DNA of 64,000 nucleotides from Amblyomma americanum. Its lineage: Eukaryota; Arthropoda; Arachnida; Ixodida; Ixodidae. The notes beneath the pieces were generated by a model. It made no database searches, was not told the origin of the DNA, and saw nothing but the letters and a program-made list of their open reading frames with translations. The stretch covers positions 53,903,272-53,967,271 of the forward strand of contig NC_135500.1 of the NCBI RefSeq assembly GCF_052857255.1, in the 5' to 3' direction. A program made the position numbers and the translations under genes. This document shows positions 1-11,122 of the stretch, piece after piece (position 1 is the stretch's first letter; the number at the start of each line of letters is the position of its first letter).

Positions 1-1279
1 GCTTGCCGCTAGTGGCGTAGCTGTCGGAGAGTGGGCACGAATCGGCCGCGCGCAATATTCGCAGCGGCTGTTTTCGGCCAGCAGGCTTAATTTTTTTACT
101 CGGCTCACGTTCATTTCGTATCTGTGTTTACTGCAGTAGGGGCGCTACTAGAATTTACCGGTTATTACCTGAAATCTTGGCTGCAGCATATGGACACTGA
201 AAAGCGCGATCGACGGCGGCCGCTAGTAAACTTGCCAGCAACCGCTTTCTGATCAACGCGCTTTTCTTGCAGATTGTTATGGAACAGTGATTTTTCTACA
301 TGGGTCCAGGCAGCGCACTGCTGAGCCATTAATTTTCACCGGAACATGAATGCACCATGGACGATCTAGCGCAGCGGTTTGCGTTGTGCCAGCCGAGTCC
401 TTGCTTACGTCGAAGTGCATAAGAAACGCTTATGGCTGGCGCTTACCTTGTGACAAATACGGCAAGCTCGCTGATGCTGAAAATCAGACGTCATTTGAAG
501 AACCGCAGTGTGAGCTGCAGAAGCTGTCACATGACGAAAGCACCGGCAGTTTGATAGCGCTACCTGACAAGTTTTTGCTGACGCTTTCGGCGGTGGCAAA
601 GCCAGCTTCTGAATACTCGTGCTGCATAAGCCATTTATTTACGGTTTGTCACGCTGTAACCACAAAGACGCTGGCGAGTGCAAGGAAACAATGAAATTTA
701 TTGTTCAGTGCTCACTTGCTGGCTGCGTGCTACCAAAATTAGAAACAAGCTGTCAGTGTTCACGCAATAAACAAGAAAAGTGAGCAGTGATAAGACGCAT
801 GGAGCAACATGCATAAAACAAAAGCAATAAGCAAACGAAAAAGTACACTTGTCTACTTAACCAAAAGGGTCACACTTGGGCATGATCATATTTGTTTGCG
901 ATAATGAGGTAAAATGTAAAACATACGAAGAAACACACACAGTGCTTTGTTACATGGCAGTGTGCACGCAATAAAATAGGAAAACATATATTTGATACTA
1001 AAAACAACATAACGACCCAGATGCTTGTGGTTCCAGTAAAAAAGGCGAAATAAAAAACCCTACAAACTCCCGAGGAACACACAACCGGCATCATTACACA
1101 AAAGCTATAAAATATAAAGATGAAGAAAATGGTGACACAACTATGCATGTTTTCACATAAGACCACACAGAATAACATACATGCTCCTGAGAGACGCCTG
1201 TCATGGATTTATAAAAGACAGAAAACAAATTTAAGGTGGCAGCAATGCTTGCAAGTCTCAAGACTGTAAGACTGACTGA
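1..1279. other. No recognised gene
   Basis: A plus-strand open frame of 114 codons lies at 350-694 and a minus-strand one of 102 codons at 870-1178. Neither shows a family motif, repeat or splice context I can recognise. The stretch from about 700 to 1200 is A-rich on the plus strand. It may hold decayed 3' sequence of the transposase relic that follows, but nothing legible supports this. Confidence 0.4.
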
Positions 1280-3061
1280 TTGAATGTGGATTGGTCACAG
1301 GTGATAGCATTCACAATAAGAGCAGCACTTCTTAGGTGCTCAATGCACTGCAGTACCAGCTTTGCTATATTCCTCCTGGTGTATCACCAGAGGTACAGAA
1401 AGTCCACACAATCTGTGACCTGCCACAAGGAAAGGCCGGAACATGATCTGCATTTTTCTTTTTATCTCCTGGTCTTGTTTGCTCGGAGAAGTTCACCTTG
1501 CCCAAGAGTGCCATGTCCGACTCTCTTATGTGAACGCTTCTCGCAGACATCTCAACCAACATTAACACGTCTACAACAAAAACTTTTAACTAGTTCTGAA
1601 CTGTAAGACTCTCATTATATCTTAAGAATCACACGTGTCAAGCGAAATTTCACCAAATGTTACCTCGACGCTCTCTGTCTGGAACTGCTTGTATTTTTTC
1701 TTTCAGGACAATGAATAAATTTGCGTCAAAGCCAAAATCAGCCTTCAGGTTCCGCATGTAGCCATAGATTGTGCGAGGATTTGGCAAATGAAGATGCTGG
1801 TTCTCGTGAAGGAACGTGTACACGGCATTGGACTTTATCTTGAGAAGGAGACAGTCATACAGCCACTGTCCTTGTTGTAACAAACGAAAAAAGAAAGCAA
1901 ATTTTCACTCACAAACATATTCAAGAGACTTAACACTTGAAATGTATTACACCATAGGAATCCTGGAACACCAGCCTGTATACTCATTTACAGACATGAC
2001 CCTGAACACCGTTTTAATTCGTAACTACATCAAGATACAGTATAAATGATAGTCATTTTATTCATGTTGCAATAATGAATCCTAAAACAGCAAATTAAAT
2101 GCATTATCACGATACGCTTCTGCTCAGTTTCTGACGCGCAATACGTAAAAGAAGGCACTCAGTAGCAAAAATTATATTTCATGTTTGTCCTAAGCTGTCC
2201 AAGCTTACCGTGCAGCTTTCGAAGACTTGAAGTTGGCCTTCATCAGCCACTGGTCAAAATTACCTTCTGACGCTCTGACAACATTATGACTTCTCTCTCA
2301 TATTGCCTCAGCTTCTTCACCCGTTACACCATCGTCGCCAGCTTTTTCTGGAACAGGCAAAGATGCTGCTGTGCGCTCCGGAGTAGGCACTTCACTGCCT
2401 GTAGCTCCGAAAGCGAGCATACCGCTTCGTCTGTCTTGCAGCCAGTGTGTGAGCGTGTGGAGGTACTTGCAGGGTTCAGTGTGATTTCTGCAAGGAACAG
2501 TGAAAAACAGTTTTTCAAAGCGCGGAAATGGGAGACCATAAAGGCTACGGGAACAACCTGCTGACAAGGAAAGAAAAAAGCGACCAGGGGCGTGAGGCTT
2601 ACCGTCATCTCCGTGTGCGGGAGTGGACGGGCATTCGCTTGAAGGGCCAACTTCATCTATCACAGCGCTCTGCTGTGACAATTCTCTAAGCTTTTTAGCT
2701 GGCGGCTTCACTCTGAGCGTGCGAGATCGCGGCTTCGGCTTGCTCAAGTACGCTGGCAGGCCTTCGAATATTTGTGGAACGGCGCCGGGCCTGTTTTTCA
2801 ACTTCTCGCGTTAGAGCGACACTGCTTCTCCGCTAACCACAAATTCGTCAGTTCTAATAATATCCGTGGGGTAGAATGCTTCTCGAAGACGCGGACATGC
2901 TTGGAGTCGAAGCTAAATTCACCCCTTTCTTGCCGTGGTATCGCCCGATTATATATTTCACGCTGCTCGGCGTCGCTGTGCAGACAGAACAGCGAGACCT
3001 TTTCTTGCGTACCTCTGTAGCCGGAGCGGCAACCCGTCACGCAGCGAGCCTTGGGAATCAC
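1280..3061 (-). pseudogene. P-element-like THAP transposase relic
   Basis: Read on the minus strand, four consecutive open pieces follow the order of a P-element/THAP9-type transposase. Piece 1 (3061-2798) begins like a THAP zinc finger, with C-x3-C (CVTGC) and a run KVSLF, but the downstream C-x2-H pair has decayed to VFEKHS. Piece 2 (2801-2298) starts with a motif GAVPQIF followed by LPAYLSKP, the usual linker after a THAP domain. Piece 3 (1883-1650) has the LPNPRTI and GFD segments of the helix-turn-helix region. Piece 4 (1568-1365) has SDMALLGKVNF and GDKKK-ADH, typical of the catalytic region, but the acidic DEM expected before it reads VEM. Frames change between pieces, so it is non-functional. 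THAP assignment rests on recognised motifs; the cause of the frame changes (introns or indels) is inference. Confidence 0.68.
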
Positions 3062-4903
3062 AGGTGAGCGTGTAACTTGCGCTGCAGTTGGTTATGAAAA
3101 TGAAGAAAAAATACCAGCTGCCATACCACAGGCTTCGCGATCTGCATTTGGTCTCGCGCCTACATAGGCGCTCGCTTGCTCGCGTCGTTGCCCCCACCGG
3201 GCTACTAGCGCTGCCTCGTGGAAGGTGCGGTCAACATATGAAGCTCTCCCATAGCTTTACGGAGAAGCTTCGTGAACAGAAAAGCATTGAAGGAGTCTTG
3301 CTGCACTATTATTTTGAAGCACTCATTGAGACGAAGGCTACCATTCATCGGTGCTGGCAGTGAAAGCATTCAAGTCGCGTAGGGCTTTGCAAGCGGCTTG
3401 GTTCATGCAAAAGGGTTCTACGAGTCGAAGGAAATGCATGTTCGACTTGGAAACGCGTACATGCAGCGGGGAAGTCGACGCAATCGGCACTTTTCTCCGC
3501 TCCTTTCGTGCCTCAAGTTTACCCTAGTGCCACCTTTGGATAATTTGAGTTTAATTATCGAGCCGATGAATAGCGGACAAGAACTTGGTAGCTCGCTGGA
3601 AAACGCCGCGGCTTTCACGGCGCACATCAGCGATGGCATGCACAGCACGTGCACCTCTTCACATACGGGAGCACTTGACTGCTCAGAATAGACACCACTG
3701 TTAACATACGAACAGCATGCTTCTAAGAGTAAATAATAAAGCGGGGGTGCATCGATCTCCGTTTTCTCAACAATCGGAAAACGGGCTCCACAAGCAAGTG
3801 CGCTTTCCCAAGTATAACTCAGCTCGCGTACTAAGTTGAAAGCTTCCCGAAAGAAAACACGGAAAATGCATTTTATTTCGCAAAGCTAAAAGAAAAAACT
3901 TGTCCAGCGACCGCTCTCTACGGTGTGCATGCAAGCACCTCAACAGCTCGCAGCAGACGACGCGGTGTGTGTATGCACTCGTGACGTCGGCGATCAGAGG
4001 TTGCCAGACCAGCAAGCAGTTCGCAGAAGAAACGAAAAAAAATTCGTTTTAAAAATATTTACCGCTCAGAGTCAACTGAAAATTCAGGGAATCGTAATTT
4101 AACCTGTTGGGATTTAAAGGCGACAAGCAAGGCATGCGTGAAAATAGGCTGCCATCCCCCCTTTAAATAAACGAATGTCGGTCAGGGAACGTACATAAAT
4201 AAAAGAGGCCTACTGTTCACAGCTGCCAGTTTTTCTGAGCTCACCCGAGGCTTCTGCATGGCAAGAGCCTTAAGGAATTACCGGCATACTGAGCCGGTGA
4301 TGCTGCTTCACTGAAGGCTCTTAGGGGAAGGACCATCACCAGGAAGGAGCGTCACTTTTGTGGGGAACCCCACAGAAGTTTTGTGGCCTCCTTGCAAAAC
4401 AAGGAATCTCGACCTCGGGAAAGGAGCCAGCGCCACCGCTCTACACTAACAATTTCCGCTCCCGAGATGTGCCTGCAATAAAAGAGCTGCACATATGCTT
4501 TGTATAAAGCCCTATAACAGATTGGGGAGAGAGTTATTGTTTGCCGCATTAAAACTCCTAAAATCTCATTCCTAAGGATTGCGATATGTAACATTACGAA
4601 AATAGACATTTTCCTTGCAGACGCTACTAATGATAAAATATGACACATCGCTCTCTTCTTTGGAGTGAGCAGTGCGATGGGCCACCAGGTCATATTTGTG
4701 TGCAATCATATAAAGCTGCCTTTGACAAAAAGTTTAGCCTTTATATCTCTCCTTCAGGCTCCACTGCACCTCGGCAACAGTATCGCGGCAAAGTATTCGG
4801 AAGTACAGAACTGACAGATGAAAGATTATCACTATTCAAAACACAGCAACTAAATCTTAGCACAAGATGTTTACTAATTAGAACATGAAAGGTGAGAGGT
4901 TGT
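3062..4903. other. No recognised gene
   Basis: Several short open frames of 60-117 codons exist on both strands, the longest at 4352-4705 on the minus strand. None carries a motif I recognise and none is repeated elsewhere in the window. Low-complexity A/T runs occur near 4030-4060. I see no RNA gene or mobile-element boundary here. Confidence 0.35.
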
Positions 4904-5145
4904 GGGGATGGTCTAGTGATCTAAGCCTTCATTAAGCGAAGCTGTCCTGAGCTGTCATAAGTTCAAATTGTGCCTGGGGCTCCTGTGCAGGCAATTATTT
5001 TACCACTTCATGATATTTGGATGGAAATATTCACGTTTTCGAGATGTGTGCACTTATCATCAGCCCTATACGTTTCCACAGTTTCTAGATTGTTAGCTTG
5101 CAGTTACCAAGAACGAGAGCTAAAAGCATTTCAGTCATAAAGCTA
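4904..5145 (+). repeat. tRNA-like SINE candidate, copy 1
   Basis: This is one of two direct copies of a roughly 230-bp repeat. It contains an RNA polymerase III A-box-like sequence at 4909-4919 (TGGTCTAGTGA) and a weak B-box-like sequence at 4960-4970. The 51-bp spacing is close to that of a tRNA. The shared sequence continues through a GTGCCTGGGGCT block, a GTGTGCA block and a final GAGAGCTAAA block. No poly-A tail or target-site duplication is visible, so SINE status is inference. Confidence 0.45.
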
Positions 5146-5604
5146 GTTCTATATATGAGAAACCAAGGTACCTGGCATTCTAGTGGAAGCCTGAAAAGTG
5201 CGAAAAGTGTTCGCATTTGCAACAAGAGTAACGTACAGTGTTGGTGAAGTCTTAAGGCCAAATGCTTTTCGCTTAAGCCGCATAAGAGAGCCATTATGGC
5301 ACTAAAAAGACCGAGTCACATCGAAATGCTAGCAGGAGGTTTCTTCTTGCGATCGAGAAGCTTCCTGCCTGACTATTGTTTTGGATGATCCGCGTAGCGG
5401 ATCATTCTAGGAACATTACTTTCACTGCAGCTGAAAGCTGTAGCCTTAACACTTTTGACGAAGACTGTACATGGTACACTACGGGGAATCTCGAGGATAT
5501 TTTTAAACATTTTGAGTTTACTATAACAATACACTTTTTGAACCTTGTCTCAGTTGCACGAAATAATTCAGAAAAATAATGAAACGTCAAAAAACAAAAG
5601 TTTT

Positions 5605-5830
5605 CGACCACAAAGCCTTCGCTAAGACAAGCTGCTCTGAACTGCCACAGGTTAAAATTGTGCCTGGGGCTGCTCTGCAGGCAATTTCTTTCTGCCTCAT
5701 ATCAATGTGACGGAAAATTTCCCATTTACAAGAGGTGTGCAGTGATGATCATCCCCATGTTTCTAGTTTCTTGATTGTTTGCCTGCATTTATCAAGGATG
5801 AGAGCTAAAGCATTTCAAGCTTACAAAATC
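5605..5830 (+). repeat. tRNA-like SINE candidate, copy 2
   Basis: This is a second direct copy of the repeat at 4904-5145. It shares AAGCCTTC, AATTGTGCCTGGGGCT, the GCAGGCAATT block and the GAGCTAAA-GCATTTCA end. Its A box has decayed and its B box (5649-5659) is further from consensus. The copies differ by many substitutions and small indels, so they are old. Confidence 0.45.
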
Positions 5831-5897
5831 ATACTTGTATGACAGACAATTGGGCTTTGATGCCCCAGTGGCCAGTGCTGAAGAAGGAGCAATACAC

Positions 5898-6148
5898 AGA
5901 CGGAAGACGAGGCTAACAAAGTTCAGTTTGGCGCTCAGGAACGCTTGGCTACCGAGGTGCGCTTTGCTAGCAAAGATTGTGGCCGTCGACACTTCTTGTT
6001 CGCACGGCGCACCCAGCCCTCCATCAGGTGTAAGGACACATATAAAACAAGAAGTGTGGACGGCCATAATATTTGTTAGCACGGCGCACCGCGGTAGCCC
6101 AGTGTTCCTGAGCACCAAACTGAACTTTGTCAGCCTCGTTTTCCGTCT
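5898..6148. repeat. Long hairpin (foldback/MITE-like)
   Basis: The left arm 5898-6001 and the right arm 6046-6148 are inverted copies of about 104 bp separated by a 44-bp loop. Both arms read AGACGGAA, ACGAGGCT, ACAAAGTTCAGTTTGG and CACTTCTTGTT in the same order when the right arm is complemented, with scattered mismatches. The right arm ends about 10 bp before recognisable LINE coding sequence starts. No terminal repeat motif or duplication assigns it to a known superfamily. Confidence 0.75.
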
Positions 6149-6149
6149 A

Positions 6150-6948
6150 TGTTTTGTTCCTTCGAGTAGATGCCTTTAACTCTCGGCCCCTTCAGTGTCA
6201 AAACTGCTGGCGATTTGGCCACAGCGGCAAAGCCTGCAAATCGGCCTTACGCTGCTGTGCCTGTGGGGAACGTCATTACAGAGAGGAATGTCCTGAACAG
6301 CAAGAGAAATGTTGTTTGTGTAGCGGTGCTCACCTTGCTGATTCGCCTGACTGTCCTGCACGAGCACAAGAAGTTCAGGTGCTCGAGCTTATAGACAAGC
6401 GCAGATGCACGCGGAGAGAAGCTTTTGCCGCAGTCAAGGAGAGAGCCTCAGCCTACTCTAGTGTGGCCGCCAAATGTCCACCCATAATGGATTCTAGTTG
6501 GTCCCAGGCTATTACAGCGGCAGTTAAGAAAGCTGTGGCAAATGCAATGGATCGCATTTTGGAAACCGTGTCCACGTGCATTTCGCAGGTCATAGCTGCT
6601 CAGATGACCAATCTTCTGCAAGCGTCCACCGCTCCGCTCTTGTCTTCTTTGGCTTCGGAAGCTACCCCTCCTTCTGTAGTAATCGATTCCGCTCCACAGG
6701 GCCAAAAACAATGTGAGCAACAAAAGACCTCTCAGGCCTCTCCTTCGAATAGCGTTATGAACGCATCCTCTATGGATTGTATGGATACGGAGACTGATCT
6801 CCGCGCCCAGAAACGAAGTGGGTCTCCTCTGAATATTGCAGGTCCATCTTGCCCCCAGTCAAAGACAAAGAAAAGTAACGCAAGCCAAAACGCTAAGACC
6901 AGGATTCTAGAAAAGGCAGTCGCGGCTTCGGTACTTCCACCAAGATAG
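6150..6948 (+). pseudogene. I-clade LINE ORF1 (gag-like), 5' truncated
   Basis: The product is a nucleic-acid-binding gag-like protein of a LINE. Three CCHC-type zinc knuckles stand in a row near its present N-terminus: CQNC...GHSGKAC starting at 6196, then a CACG...H...C knuckle, then CCLC...H...C ending near 6350. This triple arrangement is usual for I/R1/jockey-type ORF1 proteins. The region after the knuckles is Ser/Ala-rich and ends at a TAG at 6946-6948. The normal N-terminal half is missing. ORF2 follows within a few bases. Confidence 0.8.
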
Positions 6949-8938
6949 AGTTCTTAAGTGCACTCCAGTGGAATTGTCGATCTATATTCTCCGCTTCACC
7001 AGATTTAAATTGCCTATGCAATCAGCTTCTACCAGATTTAGTTGCTTTACAGGAAACATGGCTAACTTCGAATTTCAATTATCATGTCAAGGATTACCAT
7101 CCGTTCCGGCTTGACCGGTCATCATGAGGGGGAGGGTTGTTAGTGCTCATATCTACAAAGTTTTGCCACAGGGCATGCATTTATTTTCAATATGCGGACA
7201 ATGAATGTGAAATCCTTGCGGTTGACCTCAGTGTCCCAGGTCAACAGCCCTTTACGGTAGCTAATGCATATTTCCCGTCTGGTGTGCGTAACACTCGGCC
7301 CCTTGACTCACTCATGTCTAGTAGCCGATCTCAGGTTCTATTACTTGGCGACTTCAATTCGCACCATGTCACTTGGGGGTTTAAAACAGACAGCTTTGGT
7401 TCTAGACTATTTGTTTGGGCTTCTGGCAACAACTTGATCTGCAACAATTCCGGATTGCCTACGTTTGTTCGCAGTCAATGCAGCTCTGCCTTGGATTTAA
7501 CTTTTTCCTCCCCAGGAGTCTCTGTTATGTTTTGGGCGCCTGTTGATTGTGCAACAAACAGTGATCATCTACCGATTAGTTTCAAGTTTGCGTGTAAATT
7601 AACTCTTCCTGAGCGACATCAGCGCACGTTCATAAATTACAATTGCTTTAAAGACACGCTAAAATCAGCCCTCCAAATCACTTGAGACACGCGCGCTCAG
7701 AGAAGTGCCGAAAGCAAGGCTGCACATCTATGCTCAGTACTGAACCATGCAAGGCAAAAGTCTGAATTTTTGCTTAAGAGAACAAAGGGTGCAATCGCGA
7801 ACAATTGGTGGAATGCTGAGTGCACGCGTGCATATAGACGACGGAAAGCAGCTTGGAAGAAACTTCGCATCAATCAATGCCCAAAAAATTGGCTGGATTA
7901 TAAGTATGTTGCAGCAACATTTAAGCGCAATGTCGCCCGTGCAAAGGAGGAGTATAATACAAATCATTATGATTTCCTTTCCCAATCAGGAAGAAAACGA
8001 GCTTTGTTTAATTTCATGAGGCGCAACAAGGTGATTCCTCCGGCTGCCAACATTGAATCCCTTGTTCAGTCCCCTGCTGACATCGCAAAGGCCTTAGAGG
8101 ATATTGCGTGTGGCCTAGAGTTTCGCTTTACATCTGCTTTACCTTCTCCTAATATATTCACATGCACCTCAAGTGATTTCACTGAGGTCTCTATGCCTGA
8201 GCTGTCGCAAATTGTTCTGCGCTTATCCCCAGCGGCTCCTGGCCCCAATAAGGTCACTTCATCTATGATCAAAATATTGTTCAATGAATCTCCTGCAGAC
8301 CTGTTGGCTCTAATTAACCATTCTATTAAAGCTCCTTAGATACCGCATGAGTGGCGTCTTGCTGAAATAGTTCCATTGCTTAAAAAGCAAGGGCATGGCT
8401 TAACTTTAGAAAATTTACGCCCTATTTCGTTAACATCGAACCTTGTGAAATTGGTGGAAAGGGTCTTTCTCAGCCGTTTCATGTCATTCATTTCAGGAAA
8501 TGCTGTATTGAATCCATACCAAATTGGTTTCAGCCCGGGTTGTTCAATTCGGTGTGCTCATGCTGACCTTGAGAGTCGTATTAAATTAGCTCGCAATAGA
8601 AAAAAGTTTGCTGCGCTTGTCATCTTGGATGCCAGTAAAGCATGCGACAGCGTGGAGCACTCGACTCTATTACTAAGATTACAGGAACTCAACTTCCCAA
8701 GCTATTTTGTAGCCTGGATGTCTGTTTTTTTGGAAAATAGAGAATTTTACTGCTGCCAAAATGGTGTTTCCTCAAGGAGATTTCCACAGACAAGAGGTGT
8801 TCGGCAAGGATCAGTTCTCTCACCTGTTCTTTTTAACATTTTTCTAAGCTCAATTCCTAGCATTCAAAATGTGAAAACTTATGTGTACGCTGACGATATT
8901 GAATTTTTTGCATCAGCAGATGACATTTATACTCGCTG
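6150..8938 (+). mobile_element. I-clade LINE, copy 1 (5' and 3' truncated)
   Basis: This non-LTR retrotransposon fragment carries the end of a gag-like ORF1 followed by an ORF2 with endonuclease and the first half of reverse transcriptase. The same family appears inverted at 23680-25909, where the second half of RT plus an RNase H domain is preserved. The RNase H places the family in the I/R1/LOA group, most like I. The 5' end is cut inside ORF1 next to the hairpin at 5898-6148. The 3' end is cut inside RT at a tail-to-tail junction with the CR1-like element. Confidence 0.85.
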
Positions 8939-8939
8939 A
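6951..8939 (+). pseudogene. I-clade LINE ORF2: endonuclease and partial RT
   Basis: This is one unshifted reading frame across almost 2 kb, broken only by in-frame stops at 7125-7127 (TGA), 7683-7685 (TGA) and 8337-8339 (TAG). The N-terminal part is an apurinic-type endonuclease, with LQWNCRS, an ETW motif, GDFN, a DLTF segment and SDHLPI. The RT part shows LRPISLTSN, a palm motif LDASKA, the RQGSVLSPVLFN motif and the catalytic YADD at about 8884-8895. RT then stops about 15 codons after YADD, at the junction with the next element. All damage to the preserved part is by substitution, with no indels. Confidence 0.85.
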
Positions 8940-8966
8940 TATTTATACTGATATTTATACTCGCTG
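8925..8966. repeat. Short repeat at LINE-LINE fusion point
   Basis: Two copies of GATATTTATACTCGCTGA-like sequence plus a partial third (about 14-18 bp each) sit exactly where the plus-strand I-clade RT ends and the minus-strand CR1-like RT ends. On the minus strand they read as a duplicated YKYQ codon run replacing the continuation of the RT. The AT-rich ATTTATA/TATAAAT core is complementary between the two elements, which suggests microhomology at the breakpoint. Confidence 0.7.
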
Positions 8967-11098
8967 ACTTCGGTTAGTGGTTCTGTCCCGAGGGCATAGG
9001 GAAAAGAAAGGTTATTAAGTTTCTTGGTTATTTTCATATACACTGTTTTGTCAGCGTTCAATTGCATATCCCAACAATGACACCAGGAAAGAATATTTTG
9101 TAGATTATTATTAAGAGTTATCTGGTCATCCTCGCTTGACACTTCCCTGAACAGCACGCAGTCGTCTGCAAACAATCGTATTTGGACGGGTTCAGTAATA
9201 ACGCTCACAATGTCATTAATATATATTAAAAACAACAATGGTCCTAGCACGCTGCCCTGAGGGACGCCGGAAGTAACTGGAAGTTCATGGGAGTAGTAAG
9301 TATCAATATTAACAAACTGTCTACGATCAGTGACATACGCAGCAACCCAGTTAATAATGAAAGGAGGAAGGTTAATCATTTTAAGTTTTTCAATAAGCTT
9401 AGAGTGTGAAACAAGGTCAAAGGCTTTCCTGAAGTCTAAAAAAATAACGTCAACCTGGCCGGATTTGTCTAAAATTCTAGCAAGGGAATGGATTACCGTT
9501 GTTAATTGTGTCACCGTAGATAATCCTTTACGAAAACCATGCTGCGCAGGTGAAAGTATATTGTTATCCTCCAGAAAATCTCTGATGAAGTTGGCTATGA
9601 CGTGTTCAAGCATCTTACAACAAGATGATGTTAACGAAATTGGTCGGTAGTTAGTAATCATTGTGGGGTCTCCCTTCTTAGGCACTGGTACTACACGTGC
9701 CGTTCGCCAGTCAGGGGGAAGGGCTGCAGTGGACAGTGACGCACCGAAAATTATTACCAGAAAGTGTGACAGCATTTCTGCGTATCGGCGCAGAAAAACA
9801 TTCGGTATGTTATCCGGTCCTGGGGTAGATTTTGTTTTTAGATTAAGGATCATAGAAAGCACACCTTGAGCGGATACAAATTCAGGAGATACATTTGATA
9901 AAGGTGAAAAGGAAAGTGCAAGCTCTTCTGAGTTAATAAACACACTGTGGAAGAATGCATTAAAGTGTTCGGCGATACTTTGCTTTTCGACAACGGGAAT
10001 GCCATCTTTAATTATTTGATCCACTACCTTGTTCTTTTTGCTCAGAAATTTCCAGAATTTTTCTGGAGCCGTACGAATAAAGTGCGGCAAAGTGTTATTG
10101 AAATAATGCCGTTTGGCATGCCCAATTGACGAGCTCAGCGTAGCTTGTAAGTTATGTACTGTAGTTGGTGAGGCATTCCGTCGTCTTAAGTGTTTTATTT
10201 TTCTTTTCAAGTGAATGACTTCACGCGTTATCCAAGGGTTTTTTATTTCCTGTTTTCTTTGTTTTCGTTGGAACAAAATTTTCGATGCAATAAGTGCAGA
10301 TTTTTTTGAACTTGTCCCAAAGTTCTACTACATTGCTTCCGTGAAAGTTGCTTAGGTGTAAATCGAGGTAATCTAACACGCTTTCGTCTCTGGCACGTGT
10401 GAAGTCCTTCACTTGTACAGTTTTTGCCTTCTTAGCGGTACATTTTTTTAAATGACACGAATAGTACACCATCCTATGATCAGACATTCCATGTTCAATT
10501 GATACTGAAAAATTCTCGATTGTTTTGCTCACGAAGATAAGATCAAGCATTGATGATGAAGAACCATGCACTCGCGTTGGTAAGTTGACAACTTGGTGCA
10601 AATTGTGGCATAAGATTATTTCACGCATATAATTAACATGAGTGCTAAATTCGCCACTAGAAGAACAATGTTCCCAGTTAACTCCTGGAAGATTAAAGTC
10701 CCCCACTAAAAATTTTTTTAATGTACGAATGAACTGACATGCTGACGCAAATCACACAGGAATTGAGGTGGTGAGCCAGGCGCTCGATAAACGGCAAATA
10801 GCAAGAATGAATGTTCGTAGTAAGAAATCTTTAGGCTAATAGTTTCAATGCTATCAGCCTGACACAAGAGAGTTGCTGACAAGTTTTGCTTTACCAGCAC
10901 AGCCACCCCGCCTCCCCTCGTTGATCTGTCACGACGGAAAACACTGTAAGATGGTGGAAAGACGTCTTCATCATCTATGCCACTGTGTAGCCAAGTTTCG
11001 GTCAAAACAACGATGTGCGGGTTGTAACCTAAGATAATAGCCTCTAACTGATCACTTTTGTTAACAATGCTGCGTGCATTTATATTTAATATGCGCAT
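8936..11098 (-). pseudogene. CR1-like LINE ORF2: endonuclease-RT
   Basis: The start codon at 11098 opens an endonuclease with NINARS, TETWLH and RGGGVAVLV. After a frameshift near 10710 it continues with GDFNLPGVNW and SDHRMVYY. A second frame change near 10221-10276 leads into a long RT frame. The RT has STPGPDNIPN, NYRPISLTS, FLDFRKAFD, the SGVPQGSVLGP motif and catalytic FADD. The frame ends at 8936 after SEYKY, where related proteins continue LGV. Two frameshifts in 2.1 kb and no internal stop within the RT suggest a fairly young copy. The protein would act in target-primed reverse transcription. Confidence 0.85.
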
Positions 11099-11122
11099 AT
11101 CTTTCGTATCAGTCCGGAGAAG

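Noticed and set aside
350..694. Open frame of 114 codons near the window start
   Set aside because: No motif, no splice context and no repeat support. Chance frames of this size occur throughout the window.
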